The translations under genes and the position numbers were made by a program. The notes beneath the pieces were generated by a model, which did no database searches, was not told the DNA's origin, and saw only the letters and a list, made by a program, of their open reading frames with translations. A stretch of 64,000 nucleotides of DNA from Gavia stellata (taxonomy: Eukaryota > Chordata > Aves > Gaviiformes > Gaviidae), in the NCBI RefSeq assembly GCF_030936135.1, contig NC_082611.1, positions 12,353,001 to 12,417,000 on the forward strand, in the 5' to 3' direction. This document shows positions 1 through 12,900 of this stretch, piece after piece; the first letter of the stretch is position 1, and every line of letters starts with the position of its first letter.

Positions 1-813
1 CCATACTTCAAATAGCCTTAACTTGAAGGTTATACAGATTGTTTTAGCCTGTTTAACTTGAACGAAACAGTAAATGAAAGACATGAAGAAAAAAAATCAC
101 TGAATCAGACTACTTAAATTGGATTGAAATGTTGAGGCGACAATGTGAAATTACATTAAAGTAATTCAGTTTTTCAAATGAACTAGGTAGTCTTTGCTAC
201 TGGTGAAGTTTCTAAGATTTTCACCTTGGTCAACTGGCAGATATTATTAAAGCAGTAGTGTTTTGCTTCTAATTACACCTTAGTGGTTGGGTTCTCTAGA
301 GAGACTCTAGAATTAGACTTAATGGTAGTTTTCTAATTAGTTTGGGTTTTATTAATAAATATACCAAGGTCTTGAGTTTATTTCTAGTTCAACAAACAAA
401 TAAAAGAAGTATAAAGCTATTAAAAGGGGACAAAGTGGAACTTGAGCTTGGTTTAGTGGTAATGCATGTAGTTTGGTTTAGTTTCACTAACATGACGCTG
501 CATCATCTAGAGTAAATAAACGGAAAACCAAAGAGAGAGTAGAAATCGTAAGAAAGGTTTTCTGTAGAAGTGTTATGTAACTGGGCATTGACGGGGGCGG
601 GGGGGGGGGGGTTGGTTCTGACCTGGGGCTTCTACCTGTATCATTGTGGGGACTCCAGTGTTTGTCTGAAGTTTCTTCAGAATGTGGTCTCTGAAGCTGT
701 GGTGCAGTATCATCTTTGTATGATGGACTTAGAGTTGATGTGAGAATGGATCCTTCTGGTCCTAATGCAAACTGCTATATATTAACAGCCATTTATCTTT
801 CTTCCTTTTTGAG
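1..813 (+). other. ZC3H7A: ZC3H7A 5' intron (non-coding)
   Basis: No coding segment is visible upstream of the start-codon exon. The stretch is AT-rich and ends in a pyrimidine-rich tract followed by AG at 812-813, a plausible splice acceptor for the exon carrying the ZC3H7A start codon. There is no CpG island here, so the promoter and first non-coding exon are inferred to lie left of the window. A G-rich run sits at 593-611. Confidence 0.6.
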
Positions 814-917
814 GAGTGGCATATCCGAAAAGTGGATGTTCAGGATAACATGTCCAATGTGTCGGAAGAGAGAAGCACTAGACAACAGGACATTAAGAAA
901 GGACTCCAGTTTATAGA
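814..917 (+). CDS. ZC3H7A: ZC3H7A exon with start codon (coding 850-917)
   Basis: The ATG at 850 opens MSNVSEERSTRQQ, the conserved N-terminus. The exon ends at 917 before donor GTATGA and contributes two bases to the next codon. Bases 814-849 are 5' UTR if the acceptor is AG at 812-813; AG at 842-843 is an alternative acceptor. Confidence 0.85.
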
Positions 918-3900
918 GTATGATTTTGTGGGTTTATTCTTGTATGCTTATACATGTATATATATGAGATGGATAGTTCTGGGAAAGTCTTTTTAGTATG
1001 GCACCAGCAGAGGAAGGAGGAGGACCTGTGTTTCTCCTCAGAATATTTGCTAACACTAACATGGAAATGGGGAGCAGTCTTAAAGAAAAGACAGAACCGC
1101 TCTTTGTTCCCAAACAGAGCAGGCTGAAGGTGGGAGCGTATTTCTTTTCTGCCTTTGAGAAAAATCAGCATTGAATTTTTTTGGTGAGTGGAGAATGTTG
1201 ATAGCCTGAAAATCCACCTTATACTTATGGACAGCTACACCTAAGACTGAGTTGTTACTGAAAGGGATGGGTTTGCTCACCACTACCTAAATGTTTCAAC
1301 TCTCTGGAGTTAAAATTTAACCTAATGAAAAAACATCTTTAGTAGTTAATTTTCATTTGGATCAATGCCAAATTCTTCTAGAGAAGATCCTGGCTAGCTT
1401 AAAAATCATTGTGGAATTTCACAGTAGTTCACTGCTCACATAAGGCATTCTTTAGGAAAAAAAGAAAAGAAAAAAAAAAAAAAACCCAAAACTTCCCTTT
1501 TAAAAATTATTTAGAAACTTTCTCAGATAACCTCTATGGGAAGGGAAGGCGTTCCTATTTATCTTCCTGAAAAGTTAGAAGTAAATACCTCTGTTCTGTG
1601 CTAGAGAAAATTTCTGCTGTGTGTCATAGAAAAGAGCTCTTAAAATTCTTGTAGTGTCATTGGTATGACTTAATTAAAATTGATGTGTTCGTTTGACAGA
1701 TAATTTGTCATTTTATAATACTTACACGAAGATTGCAGTTCTCCTCATGTAGAATCTGTTTCTGCGCAGTGGAGGAGAGGAAGGAAATTGGTTTTAAACA
1801 AACAACATTCAGGTTTTAAACTCAAAGCACTCAAAACCTTAATGCATTTTGAACAGCGGAGTTAAGACTGGCTATGTAACTTCAAATGAAAATGAGTCAT
1901 TAGTAATAAGAAAACACAGTTGTTTAATCAAAACTAATTTACAGTACTCCCTGCTTGTTCAGTGGAGGCAATAGACAATATTTAGAGATTTCCCTGCTGC
2001 AGCAAGTGAGACTGCTCTTAGCAAGAACCAGAATTCTCCAATGTGATCATCTTTTAAGCAATATGTATAGTAAGTAAATTTTGTAATTTCTTTTTCTAGA
2101 TCTACTTTGCCCTATCCAGGGACACAAGAACAATATGAGGTAATTAAATTACTATTGCATTCCCAGAAATGTTTTTAACATGGGCCTATCTTATTAAATT
2201 TATTCTTGTTTTTAATCATCATTTAAGTAATGATAGAATATGAATGGTAATTTACTATGTCTCAGTATTGGAACTGGAGGACTACTTACATTGCGATACA
2301 GGTATTCAGATATTTGGATGCCTGGATTTCACTCGTATCGCAGTTCAAATTAACTTTTTCTACCGGTGTTAGGGATGAATTTGTGGCATTCATTGGATAA
2401 ACCAGTGAGTTATTCTGAGTAAAGTTTAGAGTAACATAGCAAAAGTGAGATAAAAGGACCTCAGTAACTTAAATCTTCATAACGTGTTTTGTTTCTGTAC
2501 ATGTTATTATTTTGCATAATTTTTGACTTATATTCTCAGACTCATCTTTTTAGCGTTTTTATCCAATGGTAGGTGGTTTCACTGGATTTGAGAACATTTT
2601 AGATAAAAATGCAATCGCTCACATTTTAGATTAAAAAAAAATCTGCTCTGCAAAGGCTGCCTTTGTCTGCTACTGATTTGCCAGTTGCTATGGCTGCTGC
2701 TTGCTCAAATAATGGGAACATATATATACCTATGTGTATGTATATATGTCTTTTTTAACTTACATATACAAAGTAATTCTTTTATCAGTAGTTCAGTCTC
2801 TCTTTTATTTACATGTATTGTGGTGTTGAATATTAAAGACTATCTTGGAAAAATGTCAGAAGAAAAGTACTAATACAGACAATAGTTCTGCATTTCATTT
2901 TGATTCCGTGAAATTACAAGTATAAATTTTCTATTTAAAAATGTATTTGGAAATACGGAAAATAAACAACAAAACTGCTGTTGATGAGTGTTTCTTTTCT
3001 TTGTTCCAGTTATTTATACGAGAGCTTGTTAGAAATCTTTTTAATGAAGGGAATGATGTATATCGAGAAGGGGATTGGAGGGGATCACTGAGTCACTATA
3101 CAGAAGCTATAAACATAGCTGATTATGCTAATTCTGAAGAAATCCATGTTTCTGATGATATTTTGGAGAAGCTGCACGTGAACAGGATAGCATGTTTTTC
3201 AAATATGGTAAGCTTCCATTTAAACTGTATGATTTCTCAAGAACAGTGTGCTAACAGAGTACAAAGACACAGAAGGTTTCCTAGTGAGTGAAAACTCTTG
3301 GTGTTGGTTTGAGAATTAGCATGTTTCAAATCATTATTTTGGCATATTCTTTAATATCTTCTTTTTTACAAGTATAATCATTGAGATATTTTTAGTTACT
3401 AATACTAGAATATAAATGTAAAAGAGTCATACTAGGCTTGGAAGTTGATGGAACAGTGTTTTTGTCCATTTATACTGCTGATTGCACCTGAGTCTGCTGC
3501 TTTCTCTGTGCAATAAGATGGCTCTTGTGAAAGAGCTAAATTGTCTTCGTAACTATTGTTGGATTTTACATGAATGATGGCCCTGGTTGTTTTTAGTTGC
3601 ATAAGTTGGTGACTTAGCAAAACTCATACATGTGGTGTGCAGTGGCCTTGGTGAATGTTCTGTATAGTGTTTCAATACCTTAATCTAATACGGATTAAAT
3701 TCGGTGTTTTGATGATAATGGTTCTGATTAGTGCCTTTTTTTCTTTTTTCTCCTCATAGGGATTGCATGAAAAAGTTCTAGAAGACTGTGAAATAGCATT
3801 AAGATTGAATGAAAACAATTTCAGAGCTCTTTATCGGAAAGCAAAAGCTTTGAATGAACTGGGAAGGTATAAGAAGGCTTATGATGCTGTAGCAAAATGT

Positions 3901-6900
3901 TCTCTTGCTGTGCCGCAGGTAGGTAAATTATATATTTATGATTATTTTTAATGATTTAATACAGAAAACGTATACTTCCATCAAGACCATTAGAGTTTTT
4001 TTGGTTGGTTTGTTTTTTTTTTAATGTAGTACAATATTTTGTAATGCCTCTAAGAATTATTTTTTGTTGTGGAAGTGAAGACTGATAGCAGAGATTATAG
4101 TCCACAGGCTCAGTTTGTTGTGTTAACTTTCAGCAAAAGAAATAGTCAATTTGCAGTAGGGGTCAAGTGCCATAAATGTTTGCAATAAACAATAGAACCA
4201 CTGAACTAATTGTTTAAAATTCTCTTCAGTCAGAAGGATACTCATGACATAAAGAGAAAAACCACCCATAGTTATAATGTAAAATATTGATTCTTTTGAT
4301 AACTGTATTTTAGCTTTCCAAACACTTAGTAACATTCTTATCTGTGCATTGTCCTCCATCTGAATCACTTACTACGCATCTCCCATCTTAGGCTGTATCT
4401 ATATTAGCAAGAATTGTGTGGTATAATAGGAGAGGATCTGTAGACTGAAATGCTGGTCCTGAGGATCTGATTTCCATGGTTGTTTGCGGGGTTTTTTGTT
4501 TTGTTTTTTAAAGAGTTGGAGTGCATCAAGTGCACTCCTGCAGCACATTCAATTTAGTTTCATCCCAAATGAATCTAATTTGGCTCTCTGAGACCCTTCA
4601 TAATGCAAACTAAAATGCAGTGAGTGAGGATGATTAAGAGATTTCACTTCAGAAATGCATTCCTGATTTGAACTTAAATGCTGATGGAAACTACATGCTT
4701 TGCTCAAAATAGACTGATCACAGGACAGAATACTGAGTTGCATTTTTTTTTTAAATGGATAGTTATTATAACTATAGGACAGAGTGAAGTATGACCAAGT
4801 TTTTAACTCAACTTTTCTAGTTGTATGATGCAATTAACTGTCAAAATACAGAGTTCTCATTAAATATTCAGCAGTGTTATGTAGTAGCTGACGTTATGGT
4901 AATCAGAAATGTAGCCCTCAATTTGTGTAACAATTAAAAAACCCCGTCCCCTCAAAGAACAAACACCCTCCCCAAATAAACAAACAAAAAATCCCCACCC
5001 ACAAAAAATTCCACTTCTCTGAACTTCTCTGGTTTTGGAAAAATCTTTACATTATTTTAAATTCAAATAAATGGAAGAGAAGGATACTGTCTGTTTTCTG
5101 GCTTTTTTAGAATTCCAAATATTGGAGTAATTTTGTTTGAGGGTGGCTGTATTTTTCAGCGTTAGCTTGTAGTCCCATGTGTTTGTGAAAGAATAAAGAT
5201 GCATTATGAGACATCCTGCATATAGGGATCTTGCAGAGTATAGACTGAGCTGTAAACAGATGTCTTGGCTAGGTGACAGTACATGTAAATTATGAAATTT
5301 TATTTGTGTCTTTTAGGATGAAAGTGTGATTAAGCTTACCCAAGAACTAGCTCAAAAACTAGGGTTAAAAATAAGGAAAGCATATGTAAGAGCAAAGGTA
5401 GGATTTTATTTTAACATTTTACATTGAGTTTTCCCTTTTTTGATACCAATTTTGTATTTAATGAAGGTATTTTTTTATTGCAGCCACCCTCCTCAAATTC
5501 AGTTTCTAGCGATGTATCAACTCAGGTAAGGTTTTACATGTTCCAAGTGCAAGCTGACTTTAAACTACAGGGAATAATTGTTTCATAATTTCATGATGAT
5601 GAAGTGAAAATGGTGCAATTGACATTTTATATAAGATGCTGTTATTTTGGACTTTAGGGTTCTGTTGATCTTCATGTTCAGTTTTGCTGTATATTTATGG
5701 CAGACTAGGACATAAGATTATCATTCAAGTTATCTTTGTAGAAGAAATGTTAGCTAAAACATTCAATCCAGTGCAATGAATATATTTACTTTTAATGTTT
5801 TGAGGCAAGGGCATAGTTAATGTGCTTATTTATTTTATTTTTTTTACAATTCTGAAAATGAAGGGTGCTGGGATAAAATCCCTTTTAATTTGTGCATTTG
5901 TCCAAATTTGACCTTCACTAGCAGCTGAATTTGCATTTATTTTGCTATTTGTAGTGTGTCTGACTAGCAGTAATGGAGAGGAGTTCATCTTTATCTTACA
6001 GACTTTTTTCAGGGGAATGTAGACAATTTAGCTGTAAATGAATGAGGAGACATAGGAACAGCTCATTTAAGATACTGTTTAGATTCTTTCATTCCCTGAA
6101 GTATCACTCTCACTTTTGTTGGTCGGCTGCAGATTTTTAGTGATACCGTGAGTGGATTTCAGTCTGCAAATGGATGCTTTCGCTGAAAAAATTATTTGAC
6201 CTTTAAATTCCATTAGACTTCATAGATTTTGAATTTTATAAAACCTGAATTTGAGGACTTAACATTCTTAGTCTGTAAATATGTATTTGAAAATTTTTAA
6301 TGGCTCTTGTGCAAAGTGCTGAGAGGTATTTTTTTTTCTCACTTACAGAATTCGTCTTCTGTAGAAGACATTGAGTTAGGTGAGTCTTGTTGTGTTACAA
6401 TGTTGATGCTAGGAAGTTAATTATGCCATGCATATCTCATCATGTTTGTTATGAAATTTCTCAAGAAAATTCATGTTGTCATTTGAAAGATCTGTGGTAA
6501 AACGTCTGATCTATTTCTCTCTAAAACTGTGTATTTAAGTGACTGAGCAAATTTCCTTTCGGTCTCCTCAACTTGATATGATTGTAGCTGCTCGGTCTCC
6601 TCAACTTGATATGACTGTAGCTCCTATGGTGATCATCTCATACCGTTCTCTTTAACTTGGAAAAATAGGGAGGGGAGAAGATGCCAAAGATTTAGTAAAG
6701 TATCAGGTCTGTAACTTTTCCTGTCTTTTTTTAGTTTGAGTAATATATAAACACTGAGATAATAGGTACACATGAATTAGAAGTCAGTGGAAGCTGAAAA
6801 CATTTGATGTGGTTTTGCTTAAACATTCTTCCTGTTTCTCCACTCCCTCACCCCCCACATTGTCAGGGTAAAAGTTATGCAAGATACTTTTACATCTTTG

Positions 6901-9900
6901 AACAAAAGTTCCAGTCATTCCCATCTTACCTGTTTCAGATTTATCTGACCAGAAGCAAGAGGTGGTTTCTGCTGCTTCTTCATCAAACTTTGTTTCTGAA
7001 GCGTCTAAAGTGTCATCAGCACCTGTACCATCTTTATCGTCTGTTATGCCTCTTCAAGTGGAAAAGGTTTCTTTGCCTTCTGCAGTGTTGGCAAATGGAG
7101 GGAATGTTGCTTTCTCTATGCCAGAAGCATGTTTAGATTGTGGAGATGGAGATATAATTATTGGGGAAGAACTTGATGAATTACTTGATTCTGTGCCTGA
7201 TCCAGATGAAAGTGTAATGGTAAGACTTTTTTGTTTGTTTTCTTTCTCGAAAGACTGTCCTTGTGAGTGGGATCTTGTATTTTTATCAAGTAGACTAGTA
7301 GTGAAATGTGAGTTACCTTTCCTAGTTACATTGAGCTGTATTTGTGCATAGCTGGGTTGATTTTCTCAGGTGTGGATTCTTGCAAATGTAGCTGTAAAGA
7401 TACCAGGACCTAGCAGAGCTCCAAGGACAACTGCATTGGGTTTATGTGTTAGAAAACCTGAGTGAGGTTGCTGGGGGAGGGATACTACTTCAGAAATACT
7501 GCTATGCTACTACCAATACGACCACAGTGGGAGGGATACTTCTTCCAGGAAGTACTATGAAAAGTGAAGTAGACATTAGAAGTCTGGGCTACTGTGGTTG
7601 GGTGTCTGGTTTTTTTTTTTTGTGCAAATAAACCCTCAGAACCTGAGAGTGTATTGGAGTGCCCACCTTGTAGCTGTAGAAACTATGGTTAATCATATGT
7701 GAATAGCTTTGCAGGACAGTAGTACTTGTGCTGTGGTCTTCTGGTGCAGTCACTAGTATCTCTGCAATCAGAGCTTTGTCCAAATCCACCTCTTGGATAA
7801 CCAGAAATAGTTAGACCATCATGAGTCTAATTTTTTATATTTTTTAGAAAAGATTAGAGAAATTATTAGAGAAATTTAGGCACATGAAGAGTTGTTCTTA
7901 ATTATACCGTCATTCCAGCACTAGAATACACTGTGAAGCATACAGGGTTCCTCAAATATTAGTCAAAATGAGAGCTCTGATTGATGAGCAGAGTTGTCTG
8001 AACTTATTAGCAAGGTTACTGACTCTGTGCTGTGGCCCTGCCAGACATTTGGCGCCCTTAGTATTGCAACCTTAAATGAGGCTGTGGCATATTTAATTCT
8101 TCAGTTAGTTGTGATTTTAATTCCTTATTCAGCTGTGGATGCAGTTGTAAATCTTTAAATCAAAAATGCCAGGGCTTCTAATTTTCTGGTTTATGCACTT
8201 TGTTTTGTAGAAGGTATTTTGGAAATGTGGAAGGTAATTATTTTTAAGATATCCTAGGAAGTTTGCCATAGTGAAAGCCAGGAGGAAATACAATCTGCCA
8301 AGATAGGATTCTACACTACATGAGACTGCAGTCTGAGTGAGGTGTAGGCTAACAACTTGGGGAACAGAGGGAATTTCATGTTGGCCAAGGTCTGTGCAGA
8401 CCTATTTGGTCAACCTCCAGACAAGGGGGGAGCTTCTTGGGGTGACAGGGAGAAGGGAGGGTAACTCCCCGACTTGGTTATGTCCTTAACAAAGGTGTGC
8501 AGAAGGATATGTTCTTTTCCATGGCGGGGGAAAAAGGTGATCTGGCCTTTACAGAACATGGTATCATTTGATTGTATCTGAGGATTTATTTAAAAGCTAA
8601 CTCTTAGCTCTTTACTGTACTGCAATTTGAATTATGTTCTTTTTATTTGGAAAAAAATTGTGTCAATTTCAGACTCTTCCTACTCTTCCCTGTTGTCTTA
8701 TGTTTTTAACATAATTTGGAAATTCAGCTCTGATCTGATTCATAAAAAAATGCAAATCTATCAATAAGTTAATATCAGCTAACTGAACCTTTAAAGTTGT
8801 TGAGTCATGGGTAATTCGTTGCATTAGGGCATTGTTTAGGGTTTGATTACTGTAGTTCTCTAAGTGTACTGTAGCTCTGTACAGTAGTGTACCTTTTATT
8901 GTTGTAGCTCTGTACAGTAGTGTACCTTTTATTGTTGTTTTTCAGTAGGTTTATAAAAACTTTGCAAAAACTTTATTAAAAGAAATACTATTGCAGATTG
9001 TGTTCTTGAGAGTTTTTTTGCTGTGTGTGAACATTCTTTTTAAATTTCTTTTTTTCCAGCAAACTACAGGAGCCAGAGGACCTATTCCTGCAGGAAGTGT
9101 AGCTCCTAGTGTACCTTTCTCTGCCTCTTTGTTGGGGACGCTGCCAGTTAGTGCAGGATTTGTTCCTTCACCTTCTCTTTCAGAAATCTTTTCACAGCCT
9201 TTGGCTTCTTCACTAGAAAATTTTTGTTCGCCATTAAGCACCTTTTCAATCAGTGACCCAAAAAGAGGTAAGAAATGAGTCTTAATACTTAACCTTTTAT
9301 GATGGGAGTCAGTTGTGTATGAGTCAACTGGCTTCTCTTTTTAACAAATGAGTTTTCACAACTGTTCAGTAATATCTAACACATAACATTTGATCTGTGC
9401 TCACAATTTTTTGAGAGTACTGATAATCAGTGTTGGTTGTACACAAAAAATAAAGCTTTTGTTTACTTGGGGTCTGCATAAGCACGCTCCAAGCTCCCTC
9501 TGTTCAGTTTTTCTGCATTTATTGTGTAGGTTATTTGTTTCAGGTGAATAAGTATAAAGAAGGAACCATGTTCCTTCAAACTTTTTTCCTTTTAAAAACA
9601 AAGGTGATCTTACAGCTTAAACCGTTTCTCATGATTTGGCAACAAGCAAGAATTCTAAAGGCTACTGCTGATGTTAATCAGGTGGTTACATTGAAGATAA
9701 TTACCTAAGAATTTTTCAGCCCAGATGTTTACAAGGGGCTTTTACATAATTGAAAAAAATAATCATAACAAACAAAAAAATCTTTGGTGTTTGTCAAAAA
9801 ACCAAACCTTTGATACTTCTCAGGAATGATAATTTTTTGCATAGGATGTTTTGGGGAACTGAAATAATAAAAACTTTTTATTCCTTTAGACCTCTCAAGT

Positions 9901-12900
9901 TCAGCTTCTAGAGATGGAACACCAGCACTTAGCAGCAATAATTCCCCATTGTTTGTAAGTATTTTCCATGTTTTCTTTCACATCAGTTCAAATGTTAACA
10001 CCTTGAAGGCTTATCATAGATCTTAATTTTTACAGTAGAAGTTTCTGGTTTTAAAAAATGACACTTTACCATTAAAATATGATTCTGGCTTGGAGAACAG
10101 TTGTACAGTAGCTCACAGAAACAGTAATTAAATACAAGAAAAAATTTACAAAGGTTGTTTTATCTATGCAAACTTTGACTCCTGTCATAGCCACTTTTCC
10201 ATTCTGAGGAACTTGCTGTAAAATACTGTGGAAGTGTAAAATAACCAACCTAAGAGAGAGAAAATCTCGTATGATCTGAGTGCCAAATATTAGGAATCCT
10301 GGAGAACTGTCCTAGTACAGGAACAGAGCAGAGATCACTTTGTGTCTGAGAATCCATCTGGTCTCTGTATTCTAGTCATGCTGTGTATTTTTGATCATGC
10401 TGCTGGCCATTGATTATGTGGGGAAGGATGGCATGAAGGATTGCATCCTCATGAGCCATGATGGAGTAATAATTAGCCTGGCAAGTGCTGTTGTTCTCCC
10501 TGTACCTGGTTGGGTCTTGTTATATGCTTAGCCTGTGCTAGGTACGTGGCTTTTGTAAAATCTTCTTGCCCCCTTCTTAGACATGTGGTTAAGTTTGCGT
10601 TACGAATATTTTGTGTGTAGTCTTTCTTAGGCTTTGAAGAATAATTTCAGTAGGTTAAATTTTAATTGTAGATAAATCAAATTGTATGGATCGAGTAAAA
10701 TATGCTTTCTTCCAACAGATAAATGGCCCTAGTAGTTTGTTTGGGTCCGAAAATTACATGGGAATTGCAGGCCAAACTAGAAATGACTTTTCAAATGTTT
10801 TTAGCAGTGCAACTGCTAATATACCTGTATCTTCATCACTTGCGGGAAGAAACCCATTAGAAGGCACGCATGAGCTAAAACAGGCCTGCCAGTTATGTTT
10901 TGTCAAAAAAGGTAAGGGGCTTTTGGACTCAATTGGGTTGATTTTTAAAAAAATAAAAAGCACACACTTAAAATTTTAGTGTTCATAAGGTAAAATGCTG
11001 GTGGCTTCTAAGCAGTGTTAATCCTGACGTGTTCTTTGCAGATGTAGTACGATCTTATGATTAAGAAACTGGTAAAATGTTTCAACAACTATTTTATCTT
11101 CTTTCTTCTTGTCTTTATTTCTTGTCCTAATAGATTCTTGATTCCTAAAACCACCACAAATCACCACACGCTTTCCCCAACCTGTAGGTTTACTATGTAA
11201 GGTCATTCACATTCTGTATTCGCTTTCCTCCCAACCCCCAGGGTACTGTGAAGAATGACACCTTTGCTCAAGACTAAAAAAAAACTTGCAATACTCTCTC
11301 TGATTGGCCATGGGGAATTGAACTGCAGTTCAAAGTACCTGGTAACCTTCACATCCCATCTGTTTTATTGCTCTTTCGAACTAATTCTAAATCATAATCC
11401 TGAGGCTTCCAAACCTTAGTAATAATTAACTCCACTGTATTGACTCAAAGGATCTTAACCAGTATTGGGCTTTAATATAACTAATCTTTTAGGCCTGAGC
11501 TGTTGCTGTTTAAACAGAGCCGTATTCTAGAGGCAATAGGTTTTATTAAGACTAATCTTAAAAATAAGCATTGTGTTTCAAGTTATAGGTGTCATTGATA
11601 TTGATATTCTAATAAAGTGCAGCACAGTAACGGATCTTATAAAGAATTGTATCAAGGCATTTAGGGGATGACTGTTTTAGTTTTAAGAACTTTTATATTA
11701 GTTTAAAATTATTTTTACAAGAAAAATCCATTAAGTGATACTTGAAAAACCATAGAACACGTACTGTAAAAAGCAGAAGCTGTAAAATGTTGGTGGAAGT
11801 ACTTGACATGTTCCTATCTTGACTTTTTGTATCAAAGCATCTATTTCTTCTGTTTCTTTGTATCTCTATCAAAGCCTTTAAGTGTCTCCTGCTTTTACTA
11901 CCTGCTTTTGAAATTGTACTGTTCCATCAGCCTCCTGTTCAGGGAAACTGGGTTACACTCTTGATTTTGTAGTCCCTTAAATAGCAGAAATCACTGAGCG
12001 TTGCTCCCTGATTTCTTCGTTATAGTGGTAATGTAATCTTCACTTCAGTATCATCCTGAAGACAGAGTTTAAAGCTAGGCATATGTTTGTTTCCAAAATT
12101 ACAAAGTTCTGGGATTGGCATTTATATTTTTGGCACATGTATACTTCTTACCTGGCGTGTTTTGTCTCTGAACATAGTAACTGTTCTAATATAATAAAAG
12201 TTGAAGGTTAAGAGAGCTGTTTACTGATCCTTGGAATTCATCTGCATTGACATATTATTATAAATAAGCAATTTAAGTTTTAAATTAGTGTTATCAAAAC
12301 GTATACTTCAGAATTTGAAAAAAGGCAGCAATTTGTTGCTGTCCCAAAATAATCTTAAGGTTGTAACACGGCATCCCTCCCAAATAACTTATGGGTTTTT
12401 TTTCTTGCCAAGACTGGTCCTTTTGTAAGTATTCAGGTTTTTTTATTCTGCTCAACATGGCTGTTAATGACTTTTGGTTCTTCAGAGTTGCTGGTGCAAG
12501 TAGAAATTCTGTACAGTGTGTTTGTGTACTTTGCTTTTGGGCTGATGTGCCAGTCTGTGTATGGAAATGTTAAAAGTAAGCTGCAATTTATGCAAATATA
12601 AGCAATTTTCTGTGATTGTTTCAGGTCCTAAATTACTGGATTACGCTTACCATCCCAGTTTAGAACATAAGTGTAAGAAGGATATTCTAATTGGCAGAAT
12701 AAAAAACTCTGAAGATAAATCATGGAAAAAAATACGTCCAAGACCAACAAAGACACAGTATGTGGGACCATATTATATATGTAAAGGTATGTGTTATAGA
12801 TAGTAAAATGTTAATGCTTACACTCAAAGTAATGTAGTTTAGCTTTTCCACAGTGAAGTATAGAATGAGTTTTTATTCTTGCTCATGAGGGGTGGAGAAG

